Shown: positions 1 through 5,292 of the stretch, piece after piece | How positions within the stretch are numbered: the stretch's first letter is position 1 | How the letters are laid out: each line of letters opens with the position of its first letter | Assembly (NCBI GenBank): GCA_024640445.1 | Contig: JAHEEZ010000196.1 | Coordinates: 1-6,856 of the forward strand | Direction of reading: 5' to 3' | Source of the DNA: Acidobacteriota bacterium | GTDB taxonomy: Bacteria; Acidobacteriota; Blastocatellia; Pyrinomonadales; Pyrinomonadaceae | Length of the DNA: 6,856 bases | The notes under the pieces: model-generated | The model's database searches: none | What the model was told of the DNA's origin: nothing | What the model saw: only the letters and a program-made list of their open reading frames with translations | Translations under genes and position numbers: made by a program

Positions 1-76
1 CGACCTCCTGACGCTCTTCCTCAGGAAGCTCATGGTCAAGAAAAGGGGCGATCTTGTTTCTTAAATGCTCTTTCAT
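1..76 (-). CDS. Probable anti-sigma factor, N-terminal fragment (cut by window edge)
   Basis: Reading the minus strand from an ATG at 76 gives 25 codons, MKEHLRNKIAPFLDHELPEE followed by ERQEV, before the window ends. The acidic segment 'LDHELPEEERQEV' resembles the N-terminal helix of zinc-finger anti-sigma factors (ZAS/RsgI-like), where 'LDGELSPEE...' is followed by a HxxxCxxC zinc motif; that motif would lie outside the window. A Shine-Dalgarno sequence AGGAAGAG sits directly upstream (77-84). The gene lies downstream of, and on the same strand as, an ECF sigma factor, which is the usual place for the cognate anti-sigma factor. Its expected job is to bind and hold the sigma factor until a signal is sensed. 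The start and ribosome site are seen. The family call is inference from a short stretch and from context, since neither the zinc motif nor any membrane segment is visible. Confidence 0.6.
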   Translation of the reverse strand, partial: MKEHLRNKIAPFLDHELPEEERQEV

Positions 77-84
77 CTCTTCCT
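77..84 (-). promoter_or_regulatory. Ribosome binding site of the anti-sigma gene
   Basis: The minus strand reads AGGAAGAG directly before the ATG at 76, with AGGA about four bases from the start codon. It supports a real gene start although only 25 codons are in view. The site is only five bases from a heptamer repeat array (90-117) on its 5' side, so secondary structure of that array could affect its accessibility. Confidence 0.55.
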
Positions 85-89
85 AGTTA

Positions 90-117
90 GTGAATCGTGA
101 ATCGTAAATCGTGAATA
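90..117. repeat. Heptanucleotide tandem array, GTGAATC type (left arm)
   Basis: There are four consecutive heptamers: GTGAATC (90-96), GTGAATC (97-103), GTAAATC (104-110) and GTGAATA (111-117). They are the reverse-complement orientation of the longer array at 199-276. The 13 bases GTGAATCGTGAAT (90-102) are perfectly complementary to ATTCACGATTCAC at 256-268. On the transcript of the minus-strand operon this arm ends about five bases before the ribosome binding site of the anti-sigma gene. Seven-base tandem repeats in intergenic DNA recall the STRR heptanucleotide repeats of cyanobacteria. The sequence unit differs, so only the type is comparable. Confidence 0.8.
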
Positions 118-198
118 GAATGGAGTCATCTTCAGGCAGAGGTTGAGCCGTCTAGCTTGAACTGAGGAAGGTGAAAGAAACGCGAGGATAAATTCTTT

Positions 199-276
199 AT
201 TCACGAACCACCAATCCAGTGTTCACAATTCACCATTCACCACTCACAATTCACCATTCACGATTCACAGTTAACC
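199..276. repeat. Heptanucleotide tandem array, ATTCACC type (right arm)
   Basis: Eight near-identical heptamers run without a gap from 221 to 276: GTTCACA, ATTCACC, ATTCACC, ACTCACA, ATTCACC, ATTCACG, ATTCACA, GTTAACC. Three more degenerate units (ATTCACG, AACCACC, AATCCAG) occupy 199-219, offset by one base. The array runs into the stop codon of the ECF sigma gene (complement of 271-273), so its last unit overlaps the coding end. With the oppositely oriented array at 90-117 it forms a long imperfect inverted repeat whose best core is 13 perfect pairs (90-102 with 256-268). The DNA between the arrays (118-198) shows no gene or recognisable motif. Confidence 0.85.
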
Positions 277-864
277 GATCTTCAGGTGCGCCAGTTTCTC
301 CGCGAGCTTCCTGTGTCCGCGACTCAAGCGCGAAGCGACCGTGCCCTCGGAGCACTCGAGTACCTCTGCCATCTCCGCGTAGGACATTCCCTCGACGTGT
401 TTCAACACGATCGTCGCCCGAAACTCAGGCTTCAATTCCGCGACCGCCTTGCGAACCTCGGTTTGCACGTCGAAACGGTCAGGAATCAATGCAGTCTCTT
501 GCTCCGGCACTGCCTCTTCCTTTTCAAACAGGTCCCCGAAAAACAAAAACCTCTTTCTTCGCTTCTGCTCATCGATACAAAGGTTGATGGTGATCCTGTA
601 GAGCCAGGTCGATATCTTCGCATCGCCGCGGAACCTCTTCAGGCTTGTGTACAGCTTGAGAAAGACCTGTTGGGTAACATCCTCCGCGGCCTGTTTGCGG
701 CCGCCGAAGAAATTGAGCGCGACCGAATAGACCCGCCTCTGGTTCCGGCGAAACAGTTCTTCGAACGCCCACGCGTCCCCGGCCTTCACGGCCTCGACCA
801 GGTCGCTGTCAGACGCGTTCTTGTCCATAGAGCGCGCACGGTTCATCGCAGAAAACGATAACAC
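271..864 (-). CDS. ECF-family RNA polymerase sigma factor (sigma-70 family, RpoE-like)
   Basis: This 197-residue protein has the two-domain layout of extracytoplasmic-function sigma factors, which direct RNA polymerase to stress or envelope promoters. Sigma-2 spans about residues 21-103: 'AEDVTQQVFLKLY' (60-72) is the core-binding helix and 'FRGDAKISTWLYRITIN' (78-94) the -10 recognition part. A charged linker (104-135) follows. Sigma-4 (about 136-193) has a helix-turn-helix around 'MSYAEMAEVLECSEGTVASR' (160-179). I chose the GTG at 864 because GGAG (870-873) lies five bases upstream; the internal ATGs at 846 and 828 have no ribosome site. The GTG overlaps the stop of the upstream dioxygenase gene (TAGTG), implying translational coupling. 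A probable anti-sigma gene follows on the same strand. The family call is secure, the start less so, and the promoter target is unknown. Confidence 0.93.
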   Translation of the reverse strand: MLSFSAMNRARSMDKNASDSDLVEAVKAGDAWAFEELFRRNQRRVYSVALNFFGGRKQAAEDVTQQVFLKLYTSLKRFRGDAKISTWLYRITINLCIDEQKRRKRFLFFGDLFEKEEAVPEQETALIPDRFDVQTEVRKAVAELKPEFRATIVLKHVEGMSYAEMAEVLECSEGTVASRLSRGHRKLAEKLAHLKIG

Positions 865-1520
865 TATTTCTCCGGCAAGATCAGATTTCGGGTGCCCCGC
901 AGTATGCCTTCGGAGTCCTTTGTGAGTTTGATGACGTTTCTGAAGCCGCCCTTCTTCTCCGATATGTTTCTCGGTTCCAGGAGGGGATCGCCCTCGAACA
1001 TTATCGAATCAACCCAGTCCTCTTTTCGGTCAAGCCCTGTGATGGTCATATGCACATGCGCAGGGTCTCTCCTGTTTGGATACGGCTCGGGCCTGATGGT
1101 GTAGAAGGAGTATTTTCCGTCTTCGCCGGTGAGCATCCATCCGCGATACTTCCCGTGGCGGTGTTCGCCCTTTCGCCCGTAAATGCCTTCGGAATCCGTG
1201 TGGTAAATGTAGACCAGGATGTCTGGAGCGGGAGTCACGCCGTCCGGATCAAAGACCGTACCCTCGACGATCATCCGTTCACCGGCGTCCCCGTCCTTCA
1301 CCAATTTTGTTTTCCAACGGACGTCGTCCGGAACGTCGCGCGCGCCGCACCATTCGCAATTTGGGTCCTGTACGCCATTCCTGCGAAGCGCCTCAAGCTT
1401 GCCGCTTGTGGAGGCCGCCGCATGTGCCCCTTTTCCGCACCCGTAGAGAATAGGCACCAAAGCGGCGCCGAGAGCGGTACTGGACAGAAATTCGCGTCTG
1501 TTCCAGGAGATTTTATCCAT
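864..1520 (-). CDS. Tat-exported intradiol ring-cleavage dioxygenase family protein, possible lipoprotein
   Basis: This 218-residue protein belongs to the intradiol dioxygenase family (catechol 1,2-/protocatechuate 3,4-dioxygenase), non-haem Fe(III) enzymes that open catechol rings between the two hydroxyls. The four expected iron ligands are present: Tyr114 (EGIY), Tyr147 (PEPYP), His155 and His157 (PAHVH). The N-terminus carries a twin-arginine signal (NRREFLSS, 7-14), a hydrophobic stretch (15-26) and ILYGC ending at Cys28, a plausible lipobox, so the protein is probably exported folded and perhaps lipid-anchored. A CEWC motif (55-58) opens the mature domain. The ATG at 1520 is chosen over an open frame extending to 1610 because it places the Tat motif at the N-terminus and has AAGGGA about nine bases upstream. 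The Arg normally three residues before the first His ligand is Asp152 here. Its stop overlaps the sigma-factor start. The substrate is unknown. Confidence 0.88.
   Translation of the reverse strand: MDKISWNRREFLSSTALGAALVPILYGCGKGAHAAASTSGKLEALRRNGVQDPNCEWCGARDVPDDVRWKTKLVKDGDAGERMIVEGTVFDPDGVTPAPDILVYIYHTDSEGIYGRKGEHRHGKYRGWMLTGEDGKYSFYTIRPEPYPNRRDPAHVHMTITGLDRKEDWVDSIMFEGDPLLEPRNISEKKGGFRNVIKLTKDSEGILRGTRNLILPEK
870..873 (-). promoter_or_regulatory. Ribosome binding site deciding the GTG start of the sigma gene
   Basis: On the minus strand GGAG lies five bases before the GTG at 864, inside the last codons of the dioxygenase gene. The two downstream in-frame ATG codons (846 and 828) are preceded by no purine-rich site. 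This favours the GTG, which shares a base with the preceding stop codon (TAGTG). Confidence 0.5.
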
Positions 1521-1526
1521 ATGAGT

Positions 1527-1555
1527 TTGTCCCTTTGATTTCAAGTGTCGATAAT
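1527..1555 (+). promoter_or_regulatory. Candidate sigma-70 promoter for the acetyltransferase genes
   Basis: TTGTCC (1527-1532) and GATAAT (1550-1555) are separated by 17 bases, matching the -35 and -10 consensus at four and five of six positions. Transcription would begin near 1562, leaving a leader of about 60 bases before the ATG at 1621. The element lies in the 100-base divergent region between the dioxygenase operon and the acetyltransferases. I found no equally good minus-strand promoter for the dioxygenase operon there. The call is by eye only. Confidence 0.35.
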
Positions 1556-1620
1556 GTGACTGAGTTCGGGGCGGATTTCTTCCCGGGCGATCTTGAGGCA
1601 ACGGATCCAATTTCGACGAA

Positions 1621-2148
1621 ATGCTGGAAACTGAAAGGCTGATCTTAAGAAAGTTCGAAGAAGCCGACGCGGACGCGGTCTTTGCAATGAGGAGCGATCC
1701 GGAATTGATGCGTTATATCCGGGAGCCGAGCAACGATCGCGAGGAATCCGTGAAGTGGATCGGGCTTACCTCATCGCTTCTGGACACCGAGGAAATCGGG
1801 ATTTTTGCCGTTGTCGAAAAGGCGACGGGTGAATTCGCGGGATGGTGCGGTACGTGGAAGATCCCGGAGACGGGAGAGATAGAAGTTGGCTATGCGATCG
1901 CAAAGAACAGTTGGGGCAAGGGTTTCGCGACGGAGGCGGCAACCGCAACGGTCGAATATGCCTTCAGCAGACTCGGGCTCGATAGGATCGTTGCTGTGGC
2001 GCGTCCGGATAACGAAGCTTCAATAAACGTAATGAAGAGGCTTGGAATGAAGTACGTGCGGACGGGAGAGTTCTACGCAAGAGAGCTTGTTCAGTACGCA
2101 ATAGAGAAAGAAGAATGGGATGCGCGTGACAGGAGAGCGAGAAGATGA
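1621..2148 (+). CDS. GNAT-family N-acetyltransferase (RimJ/RimL-like)
   Basis: This 175-residue protein has the Acetyltransf_3/RimJ-RimL layout of GNAT enzymes, which move an acetyl group from acetyl-CoA to an amine. The N-terminal strand 'LETERLILRKFEEAD' is typical of the subfamily. Motif A, the acetyl-CoA pyrophosphate-binding segment, is at about 86-106, with the loop W98-G-K-G-F-A103. Motif B is the 'RPDNEASINVMKRLGM' helix (128-143). The substrate (a protein N-terminus, a small amine or an antibiotic) cannot be read from the sequence. The ATG at 1621 fits the family N-terminus but has no clear ribosome site. Its stop overlaps the start of a second GNAT gene (ATGA at 2145-2148), so the two are co-translated and probably arose by tandem duplication. 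The C-terminal tail (DARDRRARR) is strongly charged. Confidence 0.9.
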   Translation: MLETERLILRKFEEADADAVFAMRSDPELMRYIREPSNDREESVKWIGLTSSLLDTEEIGIFAVVEKATGEFAGWCGTWKIPETGEIEVGYAIAKNSWGKGFATEAATATVEYAFSRLGLDRIVAVARPDNEASINVMKRLGMKYVRTGEFYARELVQYAIEKEEWDARDRRARR

Positions 2149-2687
2149 AACCGATCCTTACTACCGAACATTTGTCGATGCGGCCTTTCGCCGAGAGTGA
2201 TCTCGACTGGCTGGTGTCGCACAGATCGGATGGCGACGTAAGCAGGTACCTCGGTGGTGCCGAATTGCAGACTCCGTCGTTCGTTCTCAAGAGGCTAAGG
2301 TTCTACATGGACTGCTTCGAGCGACTTGGTTTCTCGATGTGTCTTACGACATGGAACGAGACCGGACGGGCGATCGGAGTGTCCGGTCTTCAGCCTTTGG
2401 AAAAGACCGGCCACATCGAAGTCGGATATTCCTTCGAAAAAGAGTTCTGGGGAAAGGGTCTCGCGACCGAGGCCGCTGCGGCGTGGCTGGAATTTGGTTT
2501 TTCCAAGGCAGGGCTTGAGCGAATCGTCGCGGTTGCGGAACCCGCGAACATAGGCTCGACACGGGTGATGGAAAAGCTGGGAATGACCTTTGAAAAGACC
2601 TCGCTCAGCTACGGCCTTCAAGTCGTTCGATACGCAGTATCCAAAGAAACTTTTCAGAAGCGAAACGCGGAAACCAACCCTGCTTAG
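2145..2687 (+). CDS. GNAT-family N-acetyltransferase, paralogue of the preceding gene
   Basis: This 180-residue RimJ/RimL-like acetyltransferase has the same order of motifs as its upstream neighbour. The N-terminal strand is 'TTEHLSMRPFAESD' (6-19). Motif A is at about 91-110 with the acetyl-CoA loop W102-G-K-G-L-A107, and 'ANIGSTRVMEKLGMTFEKT' (134-152) is motif B. Shared blocks such as EVGY, WGKG-ATEA and ERIVAVA/DRIVAVA indicate tandem duplication, while the substrate-binding N-terminal half has diverged (for example FYMDCFERLGF, 53-63), suggesting a different substrate. The start overlaps the previous stop (ATGA), and AGGAG at 2131-2135 lies nine bases upstream, so translation is coupled but has its own ribosome site. 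The exact substrate is not predictable. The family call is firm. Confidence 0.9.
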   Translation: MKPILTTEHLSMRPFAESDLDWLVSHRSDGDVSRYLGGAELQTPSFVLKRLRFYMDCFERLGFSMCLTTWNETGRAIGVSGLQPLEKTGHIEVGYSFEKEFWGKGLATEAAAAWLEFGFSKAGLERIVAVAEPANIGSTRVMEKLGMTFEKTSLSYGLQVVRYAVSKETFQKRNAETNPA

Positions 2688-2720
2688 TAGCGGATTTTAC
2701 GCAAACGCTCCGTGTTGGGT

Positions 2721-2726
2721 TAGAAT
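2721..2726 (+). promoter_or_regulatory. Candidate -10 element for a leaderless transcript
   Basis: TAGAAT occupies exactly positions -12 to -7 relative to the GTG start codon at 2733, the spacing expected when the transcription start coincides with the start codon (TANNNT leaderless signature). No Shine-Dalgarno sequence precedes the GTG. The -35 region is poor, the best being TTACGC or TTTACG around 2696-2702. The call depends on the GTG being the true start. Confidence 0.35.
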
Positions 2727-2732
2727 GAACAG

Positions 2733-3266
2733 GTGAAACCGAACGTCCCAAGGCTTGTCGCCGCTATCCTTGCCAGCTTGTATTTCTTCACTGTCGCCTA
2801 CAATCCGATGGCGGACGGGTTTTGGAATTTCCTGAACTTCGTTGACCTCCCGATTCACGAAACCGGACACCTGATTTTTCGGCTATTTGGTGAATTCATG
2901 ATGATCGCCGGAGGATCGCTGTTCCAGATCATCGTGCCGGCGATCTTCGTCGGGTATTTTATCAAGCAGGGAAAATTGTTTTCGGCCGCGATGGTCTTAT
3001 TTTGGGTCGGTCAAAGCATTCTCAACGTGTGGGTTTACGCCGATGACGCTGTCAAAATGCAGCTTGTACTGACTAGCGGGATGACCGGCAGCGAAGGCAG
3101 TTTCCACGACTGGAATTACTTGCTCACGCAAACTGGCCTGATGGGAAACCATGGCGCCATATCTTTGTTGATCCGAGCCGGCGGCACACTGGTCATTCTC
3201 GGCGCAGCAGGATCAGCTATCTATCTATCTTTCTTTAGGCAGGCGGAATCGCAGACAGATCTATGA
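2733..3266 (+). CDS. Small integral membrane protein with HExxH motif, putative M50-like metalloprotease, function unknown
   Basis: This 177-residue protein is very hydrophobic, with likely membrane segments near 8-24, 47-77, 82-102 and 142-168. The motif H42-E-T-G-H46 at the start of the second segment matches the zinc-binding HExxH of membrane metallopeptidases (M50-like). It is followed by GGSLFQ (60-65), 'WVGQSILNVWVYADDA' (91-106) and H125-D-W127. I recall these blocks together in uncharacterised bacterial membrane proteins; Asp104/Asp105 or His125/Asp126 could give the third zinc ligand. The NxxPxxxxDG motif of classical site-2 proteases is absent, so protease activity is only inferred. 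The GTG start is needed to include the first membrane segment and has no ribosome site, but TAGAAT lies at the spacing of a leaderless transcript. The stop overlaps the SDR start (ATGA), so the two are co-expressed. Confidence 0.75.
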   Translation: MKPNVPRLVAAILASLYFFTVAYNPMADGFWNFLNFVDLPIHETGHLIFRLFGEFMMIAGGSLFQIIVPAIFVGYFIKQGKLFSAAMVLFWVGQSILNVWVYADDAVKMQLVLTSGMTGSEGSFHDWNYLLTQTGLMGNHGAISLLIRAGGTLVILGAAGSAIYLSFFRQAESQTDL

Positions 3267-4075
3267 AAGCAACTTTGATCACAGGCGCCTCGGGCGGAAT
3301 CGGTGAAGCGTTCGCGCGAAGGCTGGCTGAGGAGAAGCACAACCTGGTACTTGTGGCGCGCTCCGAGGACAAACTCGCGGCACTTTGCGACGAGCTTATG
3401 CTCGAGCATGGCATTACGGCACACTATGTGGCGATCGATCTCAATGATTATCAAGCGGACCTCCGCTTGTTCAAAGAGACGATCAATCATGATCTTGAGG
3501 TAGACTGGCTGATCAACAACGCCGGATTTGGCTCGATGGGGCCTTTCGCAGATCTGGATCTGGAGCGTGAACTGGATATGGTCGGCCTTAATGTGATGGC
3601 GCTGGTCGCCCTCACGCACAGGTATCTGCAATTAATGCTCGACGCCGGAGAGGGGACGATAATCAATGTCTCCTCCACAACCAGCTTCCAGCCGCTACCT
3701 TTCATGGCGACATATGCCGCCACAAAGGCGTTTGTCACTTCTTTTTCCGAAGCTATCGCTGAAGAATACCGGCCCCACAACATCAGGGTCCTGGCGCTTT
3801 GTCCGGGTGGAACAGACACAAATTTCTTCGATGTTGCGAAGATCGACGAGCCGATCAGAATGAAGGGAATGCAAACTCCCGAAGAGGTCGTCGAGAACGC
3901 GTTGAACGCACTTGAGCGAGGAAAGACGACGATCGTCTCCGGCTGGAAGAACTATGTTGTTTCCCGGGCGGCGATCCACGTGCCGAATCCGCTGGTCACA
4001 AAAGCGGTCGCGCGGGTGCTAAGGCCAAAGGTGGAAAAGGACCCGGATCAAGCTGAAGATGAGGATGATTCATAG
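3263..4075 (+). CDS. Short-chain dehydrogenase/reductase (classical SDR, COG0300/DltE-like)
   Basis: This is a 270-residue NAD(P)(H)-dependent oxidoreductase of the classical SDR family. The Rossmann cofactor motif TGASGGIG is at 7-14 and NNAG at 85-88. The catalytic tetrad is Asn110, Ser138, Tyr151 and Lys155 (YAATK), and the PGG turn (181-183) follows. R33, after the second strand ('VLVARS'), hints at NADP(H) preference. The substrate is unknown. The C-terminal extension beyond the core (about 230-270) includes 'IHVPNPLVTKAVARVL', possibly amphipathic, and ends in a very acidic tail (DQAEDEDDS). The ATG overlaps the stop of the HExxH membrane protein (ATGA at 3263-3266), indicating one transcription unit. 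The 3' end overlaps the tail of the convergent recF gene by 28 bases, and no terminator separates them. Confidence 0.93.
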   Translation: MKATLITGASGGIGEAFARRLAEEKHNLVLVARSEDKLAALCDELMLEHGITAHYVAIDLNDYQADLRLFKETINHDLEVDWLINNAGFGSMGPFADLDLERELDMVGLNVMALVALTHRYLQLMLDAGEGTIINVSSTTSFQPLPFMATYAATKAFVTSFSEAIAEEYRPHNIRVLALCPGGTDTNFFDVAKIDEPIRMKGMQTPEEVVENALNALERGKTTIVSGWKNYVVSRAAIHVPNPLVTKAVARVLRPKVEKDPDQAEDEDDS

Positions 4076-5178
4076 GCCGTCCCGCTGCCGGGCCTTCCTT
4101 CCGAAACCTCGACCACATTCGCGGCCGATCCAAATCTCTCGACAAAACTCTCTTTGGACGTCGTGACGAACGTCTGAGTCTTCCCGTTCAGGTATTCCAG
4201 AAGCTTCCCGATCCGTCGATAATCCAGTTCTGCGTCGATATCGTCGATCAGGAAAAGAGGGTATTCCGCGTGCTGTTCGTGATAGACCGAAACGCTCGCG
4301 ATCAGTAGCGACAACAGCGCGCTGCGCTGCTGGCCGGAAGACCCGTACTTTCGCATCTCGTGCCCGTCAAAGTTGATCTCCAGGTCGTCCCGGTGCGGCC
4401 CTATGAGGGAATAGCCCGAATAGAGCTCAGCCTGGACACGCAGCGAGAGTCGCTCCGCGATAAGCGACTGGTAATCAGACAGATCGCCCTTGCCCTCTAA
4501 CGAAGAAGCATATCGGATCGTGAGTTCTTCTCTTTCGAAAAGCTTTCTTACAAGGGCATCGTTGATCCGTTCCACGAAGCGCACCCGTGCTTTGTGGATC
4601 CTGGTCGCCAGGGAAATAAGTTGGTCATTCCAGGGGATCAGCAACTCAGACACCTTTTCGACCGGGAATTCCTTCTGTTTCGAGTTCTGCAAAAGAGAGT
4701 TCTTTTGCCGGATCACGCGGTTGTAATCGGTGAGTGTCTGAATGAAAGGGGGGTAGATCGCAACGATCCCACCGTCAAGGAACTTACGTCTGGCGTCCGG
4801 TGAGCCCCGGACAATATCGAGTTCGTCGGAATTGAACACGAACGCGTGCAGCTGGCCGAGAAACCGCTGGACGGTTTCTTTTTTGCCATTGACCGTCAGC
4901 GTCTTTGTGTTGCCTTCAAGGATCACCTGCAATCCACGAACGATCTCGGGACTCTGACGCACGTCGCCTTTCACGATCGCACCGCTTTCGCCAAAGCAGA
5001 TCGCCTCTGAGAGCCTCGAGGTCCTAAATGATTTCGTTGTCGCGAGGAGATAGATGGCCTCAAGCCAGTTGGTCTTGCCGTGCCCGTTGTTTCCGCAAAT
5101 GATATTCAGGCCGTTTCCGCAGAGGATCTTTCCCTCGAGATTGCGAAAATTTTCCGCCGCAACCGACTCAAGAAGCAT
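4048..5178 (-). CDS. recF: DNA replication/repair protein RecF
   Basis: This 376-residue ABC-type ATPase, of usual RecF length, acts with RecO and RecR to load RecA onto gapped single-stranded DNA. Positions here count from the ATG at 5178. Walker A is G29-NNGHGKT36. GPHRDDL (260-266) is a RecF hallmark. The ABC signature is YGSSGQQRS (278-286), and Walker B with the D-loop is 'LFLIDDIDAELD' (308-319). The ATG at 5178 puts NFRN at the same distance from the start as in the E. coli and B. subtilis proteins; an in-frame ATG at 5193 would add MLPYR. Neither has a good ribosome site. Unlike many bacteria, the gene is not beside dnaN or gyrB. It diverges from a thioredoxin-fold gene, and its Ser-rich end (ESSSSSA) overlaps the convergent SDR gene. 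Family assignment is very secure. Confidence 0.96.
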   Translation of the reverse strand: MLLESVAAENFRNLEGKILCGNGLNIICGNNGHGKTNWLEAIYLLATTKSFRTSRLSEAICFGESGAIVKGDVRQSPEIVRGLQVILEGNTKTLTVNGKKETVQRFLGQLHAFVFNSDELDIVRGSPDARRKFLDGGIVAIYPPFIQTLTDYNRVIRQKNSLLQNSKQKEFPVEKVSELLIPWNDQLISLATRIHKARVRFVERINDALVRKLFEREELTIRYASSLEGKGDLSDYQSLIAERLSLRVQAELYSGYSLIGPHRDDLEINFDGHEMRKYGSSGQQRSALLSLLIASVSVYHEQHAEYPLFLIDDIDAELDYRRIGKLLEYLNGKTQTFVTTSKESFVERFGSAANVVEVSEGRPGSGTAYESSSSSA

Positions 5179-5263
5179 GCGGTATGGTAGCATACTATGG
5201 GCTTAAGACTTTCCCGCCCGATTCTGGAATACACCCGGCTATCGCAATCTGTGTTAAATAGTG

Positions 5264-5292
5264 TTGAACACACGCATCAGCACTGATATACA
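5264..5292 (+). promoter_or_regulatory. Predicted extended -10 promoter of the thioredoxin-like gene, with overlapping palindrome
   Basis: TTGAAC (5264-5269) and TATACA (5287-5292) are 17 bases apart, and TG at 5284-5285 gives an extended -10. Transcription would start near 5299, a short leader before the ATG at 5316 that still holds the GGGGA ribosome site. The -35 lies within the palindrome GTGTTGAACAC (5261-5271), and a wider inverted pair TGTGTT (5250-5255) / AACACA (5267-5272) also surrounds it, so a repressor could act here. It is predicted by eye. Confidence 0.45.

Noticed and set aside
90..276. CRISPR array
   Set aside because: Units are seven bases long and contiguous with no spacers, and no cas gene is nearby.
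219..587. Plus-strand open frame beginning with Thr/His/Ser-rich repeats
   Set aside because: Its start is a translation of the ATTCACC heptamer array and the rest is antisense to the well-supported sigma factor gene.
286..861. Plus-strand 191-residue open frame
   Set aside because: It is a mirror of the sigma gene on the opposite strand, with no recognisable domain.
1521..1610. Longer version of the dioxygenase starting at 1610
   Set aside because: It would put 30 non-hydrophobic residues before the twin-arginine motif, which must be near the N-terminus; the ATG at 1520 has a plausible ribosome site.
4075..4105. Bidirectional terminator between the SDR and recF genes
   Set aside because: Only a 4-bp stem (CCCG/CGGG near 4081-4092) is visible, it lies inside recF coding sequence, and there is no T-run.
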